Source: a virus. Taken from it: 64,000 nt of DNA. The stretch is taken from positions 186,001 through 250,000 of IMG/VR virus record IMGVR_UViG_3300022935_000005; one strand, written 5' to 3'. Position 1 is the first letter of the stretch. Each line of letters begins with the position of its first letter. Made by a program: the position numbers and the translations under genes. Under the pieces are notes generated by a model, which did not search any database, was not told the origin of the DNA, and was given only the letters and a program-made list of their open reading frames with translations. Of the stretch, positions 24,387 through 30,550 are shown piece after piece.

Positions 24387-25040
24387 ATGATCCGACTTTC
24401 TTTTAAGCTTCCTTCTGAGATTGCAGTTGCCGTTTCTGGAGGGGCTGATTCTATGGCAGCCCTTGACTTTTTGCGACAGAATAGAAGGGTCAAGGTCCTC
24501 CACTTTAATCACGGCACCCACGGCGCCTCCGCCGCCGAGAGGGTAGTAACGAAGTATTGTGATCTACACAATCTAGAATTGGTGGTAGGCCATCTTGATG
24601 AATCCCCTGATTCGGGACAGTCACTTGAAGATTTCTGGCGTCAAGCTCGTTATTCTTTTTTTAGTGACAGTTGCGGTGGTCTTCCTGTAGTCACATGTCA
24701 TCACCTTGACGATGTGGCTGAGACATGGCTGTTCACCTCTTTGAATGGAAACCCTAAGCTTATTCCTTCTAAGAGAGACAATTACTTGAGACCCTTTCTG
24801 CAAACCCGGAAAGCCGTCTTTGAAGATTGGTGTGACAGGAAAGACGTGGTGTATCACTACGATGAGAGTAACAACGACACGAGGTTTAATAGAAACTTCA
24901 TCCGACATGAGATCATGCCTCGCGCGCTAAGGGTGAATCCGGGACTACATAAAGTTCTCCGTAAGAAGATCCAGCAAGATGTTGACGCTCATAGTTCTAT
25001 CCACCAAGAAATGCGGATGATGTGGGCAAGCCTCACATAG
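24387..25040 (+). CDS. tilS: tRNA(Ile)-lysidine synthase
   Basis: A 217-residue N-type ATP pyrophosphatase. AVSGGADSMAA is the PP-loop; VLHFNHGTHGASA, VTCHHLDDVAETW, YLRPFLQTRKAVFEDWC and DESNNDTRFNRNFIRHEIMP are the successive TilS motifs. It is shorter than bacterial TilS (~430 residues) and lacks the C-terminal tRNA-binding domains, as in minimal TilS forms. I place the start at the ATG with GGAG upstream. It modifies C34 of tRNA-Ile(CAU); the tRNA gene lies 25 bases upstream. Confidence 0.88.
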   Translation: MIRLSFKLPSEIAVAVSGGADSMAALDFLRQNRRVKVLHFNHGTHGASAAERVVTKYCDLHNLELVVGHLDESPDSGQSLEDFWRQARYSFFSDSCGGLPVVTCHHLDDVAETWLFTSLNGNPKLIPSKRDNYLRPFLQTRKAVFEDWCDRKDVVYHYDESNNDTRFNRNFIRHEIMPRALRVNPGLHKVLRKKIQQDVDAHSSIHQEMRMMWASLT

Positions 25041-25055
25041 TAACAGAGTTTAAGA

Positions 25056-25316
25056 ATGCTTAGTATTAAGACGGGTGATATTGTCAAGTTTAAACCAAAG
25101 TACTATGGCCCTAACCAACCTGACCAGTGGGTAGGTGTCACAGGTATAGTACTTGAGGTGATTGATGCCGACGGCTCGAACACTGGATTAGAAGTGCTAG
25201 TTCAGCATCCTGATGAGCCAGCACCGATACCTGTTTTTGCTTTTGTTTCTGACGTAGAAAAGGTCAACTGTGAAGTCTGTGATTGTTATCCTTGTGATTG
25301 CCACCCTTGGGACTAA
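25056..25316 (+). CDS. protein with C-terminal cysteine cluster
   Basis: An 86-residue protein: a beta-barrel-like N-terminal part (MLSIKTGDIVKFKPKYYG) and a C-terminus CEVCDCYPCDCHPWD, six Cys within fifteen residues, which is likely a metal or zinc knuckle. Function unknown. Overlaps no gene; lies between tilS and the methyltransferase. Confidence 0.6.
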   Translation: MLSIKTGDIVKFKPKYYGPNQPDQWVGVTGIVLEVIDADGSNTGLEVLVQHPDEPAPIPVFAFVSDVEKVNCEVCDCYPCDCHPWD

Positions 25317-25318
25317 AG

Positions 25319-25867
25319 ATGATTACGTATGATTTCCCTCCTTCTACTCGTTCAATGACACGTAGAGAGAGGTATGCTGAAAAGCAGAAGACAGCAGAGT
25401 ATCTACCAGTCATTATCGGCTGTGTTAATTTCGAGCATGATGGAAACCTTGCTTTCGTGATGCGTGCCGCTGCATGTTTTGGCGTGAAAGAGGTCCATGT
25501 TGTCGGATCTGTGCCCCACCGCGCAGAGCTAAAGAAGCTTTCTGGATCAATGTGCGATCTCGTAGAGATTGTTCAGCATAAGAGTCCTCGTTCATTTATC
25601 GAGTGGTGTACAGATAACCACGTGAAGATCGTAGCTGCTGAGCTTTGCGAAAAGTCTGAAAAGCTTCGTGATTATAATTTCATGTTTGAGGGTCTTACAT
25701 GCATCTTTACCGGACATGAAACATCTGGAGTCCCTGGAGAGATTATTCATGTTGCCGACTGCGTAGAGATCGATATGAGAGGCCCAGGCTTTTGCTTGAA
25801 CACCGCTCAGACGGCGAATATCATGTTGTATGAAGCATCAAAGCAGTACATCGGAGGTGCAGCTTGA
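25319..25867 (+). CDS. SpoU/TrmH-family RNA 2'-O-methyltransferase
   Basis: A 182-residue SPOUT protein. NFEHDGNLAFVMRAAACFG is motif 1, TGHETSGVPGEI motif 2 and FCLNTAQTANIMLYEASKQ motif 3 (SLNVxxxxxIxxYE). SpoU enzymes methylate the ribose of tRNA or rRNA using SAM, commonly Gm18 of tRNA. Placed next to tilS and the tRNA cluster, a tRNA target is likely. The start ATG follows an overlapping stop. Confidence 0.85.
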   Translation: MITYDFPPSTRSMTRRERYAEKQKTAEYLPVIIGCVNFEHDGNLAFVMRAAACFGVKEVHVVGSVPHRAELKKLSGSMCDLVEIVQHKSPRSFIEWCTDNHVKIVAAELCEKSEKLRDYNFMFEGLTCIFTGHETSGVPGEIIHVADCVEIDMRGPGFCLNTAQTANIMLYEASKQYIGGAA

Positions 25868-26037
25868 AAGTAAAAGATCTTATCAAAATGTTAGAGCTCC
25901 AAGACCCTGAAGAGCGAGTCGTGATGAAGAACCTGCAGGCAGACCCTCGTGAGCGACCTCATGTATATGAACAGTTCAGAGTATATGAGCGTGACGGAGA
26001 CGTCGTGGTCGACGCTTACAGGAAGGTCTATAAGTGA
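25864..26037 (+). CDS. hypothetical small protein
   Basis: A 57-residue frame with TTG start overlapping the previous stop and GTGA overlap with the next gene. Begins MKVKDLIKMLELQDPEERV, a pattern common to small phage proteins of the 'KDLIxxLxxxDPxxxV' type, whose function is unknown. Confidence 0.6.
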   Translation: MKVKDLIKMLELQDPEERVVMKNLQADPRERPHVYEQFRVYERDGDVVVDAYRKVYK

Positions 26038-26285
26038 TTCGTAGCTGCGAATTCATAGAAGCGCACAATGTCGATGCGCTCGGAAATAAGATCAAGTCAA
26101 TATGGGTCCCTCGCCCGACAAGCTGGCTGGGAGGCTGGGCTCGACATCAGTGGCTTAAGAAACACTTCGGTCAAGAGTGCTCGATTGCGAGCCCTGAGTG
26201 GTGGAAAGTTTTGACAGACCGACACGGTCCACCAAAGGTACTTATCGAAGAAGACGGAGTTTACAGAGTGGAGAGCAAAGAATGA
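26034..26285 (+). CDS. hypothetical protein
   Basis: An 83-residue protein, GTG start, rich in Trp (six residues, including SWLGGWARHQWLKKHFG). No known family. Overlaps the next gene by four bases. Confidence 0.55.
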   Translation: MIRSCEFIEAHNVDALGNKIKSIWVPRPTSWLGGWARHQWLKKHFGQECSIASPEWWKVLTDRHGPPKVLIEEDGVYRVESKE

Positions 26286-26431
26286 AGTGGGAAGTTAGAC
26301 CCCTCGAGCCCGACGGCTGGGGAATTTTTTTGATGCAGAAATTTTGCAAGACCGATGAACCTGTCTGTTATGCGAGGTCAGCCTCGAAAGAAGCAGCCGA
26401 GCGTATGGTCAAGCGGATGAACGAAGGATGA
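26282..26431 (+). CDS. hypothetical small protein
   Basis: A 49-residue protein starting MKWEVRPLEPDGWGIF, with a C-terminal helix (KEAAERMVKRMNEG). I choose the ATG at the four-base overlap with the previous stop; the frame is open further upstream inside the previous gene. Function unknown. Confidence 0.55.
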   Translation: MKWEVRPLEPDGWGIFLMQKFCKTDEPVCYARSASKEAAERMVKRMNEG

Positions 26432-26727
26432 GGTGCCACAAGTGTGACGAGGGTGTCCTGCAGATAACAGCACTAACCCCGCCAGACGAAGGGTGGGCTA
26501 TTGGCTGTAATCGGTGTGATTATTCCAGTTGGATCCCAACAGCAGACCAAATGGTAACAGCACAGCCTATGATTGCGCCAACAAAGATCAAGTGGAAAAT
26601 CAAATGGATTCCTCAAAGGGAAAGCTCTTATCAAGGGCTATCTGAGCATCCACTAGATTGCCCTTGGCATAAAGATTGGCACGCTTGTAATTGTGGTTTA
26701 TATAATACAAAGGAAGACGAAGAATGA
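26428..26727 (+). CDS. zinc-ribbon-like protein
   Basis: A 99-residue protein with MRCHKCDEG...IGCNRCDYS, two CxxC knuckles of a zinc ribbon, and a second Cys/His cluster near the C-terminus (CPWHKDWHACNCG). Possibly nucleic-acid binding. Last protein gene before the intron-containing tRNA cluster. Confidence 0.6.
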   Translation: MRCHKCDEGVLQITALTPPDEGWAIGCNRCDYSSWIPTADQMVTAQPMIAPTKIKWKIKWIPQRESSYQGLSEHPLDCPWHKDWHACNCGLYNTKEDEE

Positions 26728-26776
26728 AAGTCGTCACCTAAGTCTAAACAAGAAGTCATAAATAATCTTCTAAAGC

Positions 26777-26805
26777 GTGTAAACGAACGGCCACTGTGAT
26801 ATAAT
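26777..26805 (+). promoter_or_regulatory. promoter of the tRNA-Arg unit
   Basis: GTGTAA at 26777-26782, 17-base spacer, TATAAT at 26800-26805. Eight bases downstream comes TTGGTGG, paired with CCACC at 26833-26837 as a leader hairpin, the same start as other transcripts here. Confidence 0.65.
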
Positions 26806-26884
26806 CTAAATGTTGGTGGGGATGGAAACTAACCACCGCGACCTTTGAAAACTTAATAGCGAAAAGCATTTAGTTATTGTGAAT

Positions 26885-27166
26885 GCGCTCATAGCTCAGC
26901 TGGATAGAGCAACGGCCTTTAAGCAATAGGAGCCTCATATTGGAAACAGTATGTTGCGTACACTCTCAAATTCGGGGAAACCTTTAAAATGGCAATCCCG
27001 AGCCAAGCCTCGAAAGAGGAAGGTGTAGAGACTAAACGGGAGTGGCCTAAGTCCCAATGGGATATGGTTGAGAGATAGTCCAGACCACAAACACTTCGGT
27101 GGTAGCGAAAGCTATAGTGGTAAGCTAAGCCGTGGGTCCCAGGTTCGAGTCCTGGTGAGCGCGCCA
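26885..27166 (+). tRNA. tRNA-Arg(UCU) split by a group I intron
   Basis: Exons join as GCGCTCA...ACGGC-CTTCTAA-GCCGT...CCAGG-TTCGAGT-CCTGG-TGAGCGC-GCCA, a close match to bacterial tRNA-Arg(UCU). The intron (26920-27124) interrupts the anticodon loop between U34 and C35, ends in G as group I introns do, and carries the core elements described in the intron entry. CCA is encoded. Confidence 0.88.
26920..27124 (+). other. group I intron in tRNA-Arg
   Basis: A 205-base intron. AATTCGGGGAAACC, AATCCCGAGCCAAGC, GGTGTAGAGACTA and ATAGTCCAGACCACAAAC correspond to conserved group I core stretches (P, Q, R, S), with a P9-like hairpin at the end (TTCGGTGG...). The same stretches recur in the two other introns, so they are recent relatives. 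No endonuclease gene inside. Confidence 0.85.
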
Positions 27167-27177
27167 TTTATGTGGGG

Positions 27178-27258
27178 GACACAGACCAGAGAGAAACAGG
27201 TGATGCTGGCTCGTGGTTGCGTAAGCGTGGTCGAAGTACTGACCTTACAGGCTGTGTC
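27178..27258 (+). ncRNA. candidate small structured RNA
   Basis: GACACAG at 27178-27184 pairs perfectly with CTGTGTC at 27252-27258, enclosing about 67 bases, and a terminator follows at once. It lies between the tRNA-Arg gene and the next promoter, and contains no plausible protein gene. It may be processed from the tRNA-Arg transcript. Structure beyond the closing helix is not resolved. Confidence 0.4.
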
Positions 27259-27260
27259 TA

Positions 27261-27291
27261 GATGAGGAAGCTGGGAACCTCATCACTTTTT
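27261..27291 (+). terminator. rho-independent terminator
   Basis: GATGAGG at 27261-27267 pairs with CCTCATC at 27278-27284, followed by A-C and a run of five T at 27287-27291. It ends the tRNA-Arg transcript. Confidence 0.75.
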
Positions 27292-27316
27292 CTTCAAAAA
27301 ATATATCGCTGAAGTC

Positions 27317-27345
27317 TTGTAAACACAGGTCCTTGGAGATATAAT
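27317..27345 (+). promoter_or_regulatory. promoter of the second tRNA unit
   Basis: TTGTAA at 27317-27322, 17-base spacer, TATAAT at 27340-27345. Downstream leader hairpin GTTGGTGG (27358-27365) with CCAC-A-CAAC (27371-27379). Drives tRNA(CAU) copy 2 and the following genes. Confidence 0.68.
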
Positions 27346-27389
27346 CTAAAAGTAAAAGTTGGTGGAAATACCACACAACTTCAAAATAC

Positions 27390-27467
27390 GGGGCTATAGC
27401 TCAATCAGGTCAGAGCGTCCGGCTCATAACCGGCAGGTTGTAGGTTCAAATCCTACTAGCCCTACCA
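27390..27467 (+). tRNA. tRNA(CAU), second copy
   Basis: Nearly identical to 24284-24361 (same acceptor, anticodon loop CTCATAA and T-arm), differing in two bases just before the anticodon stem. Anticodon CAU; could serve as Met or, after lysidine formation, Ile2. G1-U72 first pair as in the other copy. Encoded ACCA. Confidence 0.85.
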
Positions 27468-27472
27468 ATTTT

Positions 27473-27796
27473 GGCTGAATGGTGGAATCGGTATACACAG
27501 GAGACTTCGCGGGATCAAGGTAAAAACTTGATCAAATATTGAGCACCTTGGGAGAAATCCCATGAGTGAATCTGGTCAAATTCGGGGAAACCTTAACAGA
27601 TAAAGCTGATGGCAATCCCGAGCCAAGCCCGAAAGGGAAGGTGTAGAGACTTGACGGCCAGCCCTTAACAGGTAATGCTGAAGGTGAAGAGAAAGTCCAG
27701 ACCACAAACAACTTCGGTTGGCAGTGAAAACTGTAGAGGGTAAGAAAATCTCCCGGTCACATGACCTTGCGGGTTCGAGTCCCGCTTCAGCTACCA
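27473..27796 (+). tRNA. tRNA-Leu(UAA) split by a group I intron
   Basis: Class II tRNA: GGCTGAA/TTCAGCT acceptor with G1-U72, D-arm GTGGAATCGGTATACAC, joined anticodon stem-loop GGAGA-CTTAAAA-TCTCC, a long variable arm (CGGTCACATGACC) and T-arm GCGGG-TTCGAGT-CCCGC, ending ACCA. The intron interrupts between U34 and A35, as in the tRNA-Leu(UAA) introns of cyanobacteria and chloroplasts. Confidence 0.88.
27508..27744 (+). other. group I intron in tRNA-Leu
   Basis: A 237-base intron ending in G, with the core strings AATTCGGGGAAACC, AATCCCGAGCCAAGC and GGTGTAGAGACT and the AAGTCCAGACCACAAAC segment. Longer than the Arg intron mainly through inserts in the first part and in the region before AAGTCCAGACC. 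No open reading frame. Confidence 0.85.
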
Positions 27797-27952
27797 ATCA
27801 TCGATATATTTATCAACAACAAAATCGTCATTGGGTGTTTCGGTGACGTTGCAACGCCGCTGGCGCCATAGTACATTATACCTAGTACATGTGAACCCAG
27901 GAGAAACACCCTCCTGGTAGTAACATCATTCCGACATATTCATAACACATAT
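27797..27952 (+). other. tRNA spacer with hairpin
   Basis: No gene seen. Contains a promoter-like TTGCAA with a TTATAC box about 20 bases later, and an inverted repeat CCAGGAG...CTCCTGG (27899-27919 region) that could be a leader hairpin or a processing site before tRNA-Asn. Confidence 0.35.
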
Positions 27953-28027
27953 TGGGGAGTAACTCAGTGGTAGAGTGCGCGGCTGTTAACCGCTCGGTCG
28001 TGGGTTCGAATCCCACCTTCCCAGCCA
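27953..28027 (+). tRNA. tRNA-Asn(GUU)
   Basis: TGGGGAG/CTTCCCA acceptor, anticodon stem-loop CGCGG-CTGTTAA-CCGCT with anticodon GUU, T-arm GTGGG-TTCGAAT-CCCAC, encoded GCCA. Confidence 0.9.
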
Positions 28028-28033
28028 TCTTTC

Positions 28034-28108
28034 GCTCCCATAGTTTAACGGTAAGAATTCGGCGTTTTCACCGCTGCGGTAGGGGTTCGATTCCCCTTGG
28101 GAGTACCA
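28034..28108 (+). tRNA. tRNA-Glu(UUC)
   Basis: GCTCCCA/TGGGAGT acceptor (G1-U72), anticodon stem-loop CGGCG-TTTTCAC-CGCTG with anticodon UUC, T-arm AGGGG-TTCGATT-CCCCT, encoded ACCA. Seven bases after tRNA-Asn. Confidence 0.88.
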
Positions 28109-28143
28109 AAACTTTTCGCTATTTCAAATATTGATATAATTTA

Positions 28144-28417
28144 GGGCCTATAGCTCAACAGGTAGAGCATCGGACTTTCAATGGGAGCTTCATCAGGTAA
28201 CTGATGTCGAATAACTGCTCAAATTCGGGGAACTCTTAACAGGTAATGCTGATGACAATCCCGAGCCAAGCTTCGAAAGAAGAAGGTGTAGAGACTAGAC
28301 GGGCAGCACCCCACGTGGGTGAAGGGATAGTCCAGACCACAAACACTTCGGTGGTAGCGAAAGCTATAGTGGTACGTAATCCGCAGGTTCAGGGTTCGAG
28401 TCCCTGTGGGCCCACCA
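28144..28417 (+). tRNA. tRNA-Lys(UUU) split by a group I intron
   Basis: GGGCCTA/TGGGCCC acceptor, joined anticodon stem-loop CGGA-CTTTTAA-TCCG with anticodon UUU, T-arm CAGGG-TTCGAGT-CCCTG, encoded ACCA. The intron ends in G and interrupts, by my reading, between U35 and U36, one base further than in the Arg and Leu genes. Confidence 0.85.
28179..28376 (+). other. group I intron in tRNA-Lys
   Basis: A 198-base intron with the same core strings as the other two (AATTCGGGGAAC, CAATCCCGAGCCAAGC, GGTGTAGAGACTAGACGG, ATAGTCCAGACCACAAAC) and an almost identical 3' segment (ACTTCGGTGGTAGCGAAAGC). The similarity to the Arg intron is high enough to suggest recent spread between tRNA genes of the same phage. 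Confidence 0.85.
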
Positions 28418-28439
28418 TTCTACTTCAAGGAACACCACT

Positions 28440-28631
28440 ATGTTAGTTACAAGACTGTCAGCGCCTTCGCCGGGTATGCCAGATTACTTTGAACTGTACT
28501 CTAAGTGGTGGGCTGTAGCTGTTCGCACTGGAGAAAATCATGCGCTACAGGAAGCTCATCGCTTTGCGAGACTAGCTGAAGAGTTCGGTCAAGCGATTAT
28601 TCATGATGACGAAACACAAGAAGATTTTTAG
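28440..28631 (+). CDS. small protein within the tRNA cluster
   Basis: A 63-residue acidic helical protein (KWWAVAVRTGENHALQEAHR). Its stop codon shares its last base with the first base of tRNA-Leu(CAA). No RBS of good quality beyond CAAGGAACA. Unknown function; the tight fit between tRNAs supports it as real. Confidence 0.5.
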   Translation: MLVTRLSAPSPGMPDYFELYSKWWAVAVRTGENHALQEAHRFARLAEEFGQAIIHDDETQEDF

Positions 28632-28716
28632 CCTGAGTGATGGAATGGTAGACATGAAGCACTCAAAATGCTTTGCTCTTAAGAGCGTGTGAGTTCGAAT
28701 CTCACCTCAGGCACCA
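28631..28716 (+). tRNA. tRNA-Leu(CAA)
   Basis: Class II: GCCTGAG/CTCAGGC acceptor, anticodon stem-loop AAGCA-CTCAAAA-TGCTT with anticodon CAA, long variable arm (GCTCTTAAGAGC), T-arm GTGAG-TTCGAAT-CTCAC, encoded ACCA. No intron. Confidence 0.9.
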
Positions 28717-28734
28717 GTTTATTTTTTATTTTGT

Positions 28735-28810
28735 TGGGGTATGGCGCAATAGGTAGCGCAGCGGCCTTTGACTCCGCAGGTTCTAGGTTCGAGTCCTAGT
28801 GCCCCAGCCA
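28735..28810 (+). tRNA. tRNA-Gln(UUG)
   Basis: TGGGGTA/TGCCCCA acceptor, typical of bacterial tRNA-Gln, anticodon loop CTTTGAC with anticodon UUG, T-arm CTAGG-TTCGAGT-CCTAG, encoded GCCA. Confidence 0.88.
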
Positions 28811-28831
28811 GTTTCTATAAGAGAGTGTGAT

Positions 28832-28966
28832 ATGGATACAGCAACTTTCATTCTAGGTCTTGGTGTAATTATTATAGGAGTTTTGTCCCTGATCGTGGTC
28901 AAGCTGCCTAAGTTCCCAGGACCGCCCACCGACGTAGAAGATGAAGATCCAGGACGTGAAGTATGA
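28832..28966 (+). CDS. small membrane protein
   Basis: A 44-residue protein with one N-terminal membrane helix (FILGLGVIIIGVLSLIVV) and an acidic C-terminal tail. Its stop overlaps the next start (ATGA). Inserted between tRNA genes. Function unknown. Confidence 0.5.
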   Translation: MDTATFILGLGVIIIGVLSLIVVKLPKFPGPPTDVEDEDPGREV

Positions 28967-29052
28967 AGTTTCGACCTGAACTTCCTGACGTTTTTGGCTT
29001 TTTTGTTATCATTCTTTACGCTGTTTTTATTGTGAAGCTTTTTTGTGGTTAG
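28963..29052 (+). CDS. very small membrane protein
   Basis: A 29-residue frame coupled by ATGA to the previous small gene. Mostly one hydrophobic helix (VFGFFVIILYAVFIVKLF). Supported only by coupling and hydrophobicity; function unknown. Confidence 0.4.
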   Translation: MKFRPELPDVFGFFVIILYAVFIVKLFCG

Positions 29053-29056
29053 CGCG

Positions 29057-29085
29057 GTGTAAATGATCTTGGGGTTTCCTATAAT
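29057..29085 (+). promoter_or_regulatory. promoter of the structured RNA / tRNA-Thr unit
   Basis: GTGTAA at 29057-29062, 17-base spacer, TATAAT at 29080-29085, the same class as the other tRNA-unit promoters. Confidence 0.6.
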
Positions 29086-29147
29086 CCTATAGATAGATTA
29101 AAGGATAGAAAAAACTGATGAACAAAAGTGTTTAATACCTTCTTATC

Positions 29148-29313
29148 GGGGGTAGGCTTCAGAAGCTTAGGGTCCTGCGGTTTCTGGTGACATTCGGGAA
29201 GCTTTTTGCTGTGTATGTGAAACATGTCAAGGCCCCTTGGCATGAAGTAACTTTGGAAAAGTTGTTCTTTTGCGTTTAAATGAAGAAGGTTATGCCTTCC
29301 CGATTCTACCCCC
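29148..29313 (+). ncRNA. candidate structured RNA of unknown class
   Basis: A 166-base region without a coding frame. GGGGGTAG at 29148-29155 pairs with CTACCCCC at 29306-29313; nested inside, TCGGGAAG at 29194-29201 pairs with CTTCCCGA at 29296-29303; two local hairpins follow: CATGTCAAG/CTTGGCATG (29223-29244) and AACTTT/AAAGTT (29249-29263). Two 8-bp perfect nested helices 100 or more bases apart are unlikely by chance. It lies between a promoter and tRNA-Thr, so it is transcribed. I do not recognise it as RNase P, 6S or tmRNA. Confidence 0.6.
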
Positions 29314-29320
29314 ACTTTTT

Positions 29321-29396
29321 GCCGCCGTAGCTCAGTTGGTAGAGCCATCGATTTGTAATCGATCTGTCGGAGGTTCGAGTCCTCTCGGCGGCTCCA
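29321..29396 (+). tRNA. tRNA-Thr(UGU)
   Basis: GCCGCCG/CGGCGGC acceptor, anticodon stem-loop ATCGA-TTTGTAA-TCGAT with anticodon UGU, T-arm GGAGG-TTCGAGT-CCTCT, discriminator T and encoded CCA. Lies eight bases after the structured RNA. Confidence 0.88.
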
Positions 29397-29431
29397 TTTT
29401 GTTAGCAAGAGCAGGAGCTATATAAGAATTG

Positions 29432-30097
29432 ATGCCCGAAGTACTAGATCAAGCGATATACCTTTTAGCAGCCGCCTCTCTCGGTTCTATGATCGGACTA
29501 GAGAGAGAAGTGCATGGCCAACCTGCTGGTCTTAGGACACACATGATCCTCTCCACTGGGGCTGCGCTAGCTGCAATACTATCCATATCATATTCTCAAT
29601 TTCTGTCAAATCCAGACTTGCCGTCTGACCCTGGTCGCATTGTAGCTCAAGTAGTCAGCGGAGTGGGTTTTCTCGGCGCCGGCGCGATTATGAAGATGGG
29701 CGTTACTGTTAAGGGGCTAACAACGGCTAGCTCACTTTGGACGACTGCTATCGTAGGTATTGCGTGCGGTAGCGGCTATTTAGAGCTTGGGGCTATAACG
29801 ACGGTCCTCGTGTTTGTGATCTTGACAATTATTAATAAGGTTGAGAAAGCCTTGTTGACGACGTACAAAACTCACACTCTTAAAATTACTCTAGATGATA
29901 GACCTGGGATCGTGAAAGACGTCAAGACTTGCCTCGAGGAAAATAACGTCAAGCTTGTGTCTTTAAGCGCTGGTATGCCTGATAGAGAGAGTCTAAATCT
30001 TTCCATGGTGATCAGGAAACCTGAAGATCTTGGCATGGACAGTCTAATAAATACTTTGAACGGGTTCGCCGAGACTCGGTCGATGGATTTAAAATGA
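29432..30097 (+). CDS. mgtC: MgtC/SapB-family membrane protein
   Basis: A 221-residue protein. GLEREVHGQPAGLRTHMIL and GVGFLGAGAIMKMG...GLTTASSLW are the two signatures of MgtC, within four to five membrane helices; the C-terminal ~80 residues form an ACT-like soluble domain (TLKITLDDRPGIVKDV). MgtC of pathogens inhibits the F1Fo ATP synthase and adapts cells to low magnesium. A phage copy is unexpected. Start ATG follows GCAGGAG; a TTG three bases earlier is possible. Confidence 0.85.
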   Translation: MPEVLDQAIYLLAAASLGSMIGLEREVHGQPAGLRTHMILSTGAALAAILSISYSQFLSNPDLPSDPGRIVAQVVSGVGFLGAGAIMKMGVTVKGLTTASSLWTTAIVGIACGSGYLELGAITTVLVFVILTIINKVEKALLTTYKTHTLKITLDDRPGIVKDVKTCLEENNVKLVSLSAGMPDRESLNLSMVIRKPEDLGMDSLINTLNGFAETRSMDLK

Positions 30098-30100
30098 ACC

Positions 30101-30129
30101 ATGTAAATCTTCACCGACATTTCTATTAT
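30101..30129 (+). promoter_or_regulatory. promoter, TGTAA class
   Basis: ATGTAA at 30101-30106, 17-base spacer, TATTAT at 30124-30129, upstream of the deaminase gene. Confidence 0.45.
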
Positions 30130-30160
30130 CTAATATAAAACCAGGAGGTAACTGTGCCAA

Positions 30161-30526
30161 GTGTACTATCAAGCTAAGCAGCTAGCAATGAACAATGGTC
30201 GTCCTTACCATCTAGCAGCTATTCTGAGAAGGAATGGTCGAGTCGTTAAGGTCGGCGAAAATACTAATAAGACACACCCACGGTTCAAGCGCCAATATAA
30301 AGACGGTACGTGGGGATCCCATATGCATGCTGAAATGAACGTTCTACGTTTCGCTCAGCCTGGCGATGAGATTGAGGTGATGCGCTTTACCAAGTGTAGT
30401 GATCATCCGACGATGGCAAAGCCTTGTTCCATTTGTGAGTCAGAGATTCGTAAGTCTGGAATCAAGCGTGTCAAGTACACAAACTGGGATGGTGACTGGG
30501 AAGTGCTTGAAGTATCGAATACTTAA
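30161..30526 (+). CDS. CMP/dCMP-type deaminase-like protein
   Basis: A 121-residue deaminase-fold protein: HAEMNVLRFA has the HAE zinc/catalytic motif and AKPCSICESEIRK the PCxxC zinc motif. Length is shorter than T4 dCMP deaminase (193). GTG start twelve bases after AGGAGGT. Probably acts on a cytidine nucleotide or guanine-type substrate; the exact substrate is not determined. Confidence 0.7.
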   Translation: MYYQAKQLAMNNGRPYHLAAILRRNGRVVKVGENTNKTHPRFKRQYKDGTWGSHMHAEMNVLRFAQPGDEIEVMRFTKCSDHPTMAKPCSICESEIRKSGIKRVKYTNWDGDWEVLEVSNT

Positions 30527-30550
30527 TCTCGAAAAAGAGGTAACATCTTA

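Noticed and set aside
26919-27797. Minus-strand frames over tRNA-Arg and tRNA-Leu with SPGLEPGT- and AEAGLEPARS-like starts
   Set aside because: Antisense of tRNA and intron sequence; same artefact.
29079-29408. A minus-strand frame of 109 residues including SRREDSNLRQIDYKSMALPTELRR
   Set aside because: It is the antisense of tRNA-Thr and of the structured RNA; such SRREDSNLR-type frames are a well-known artefact of tRNA genes.
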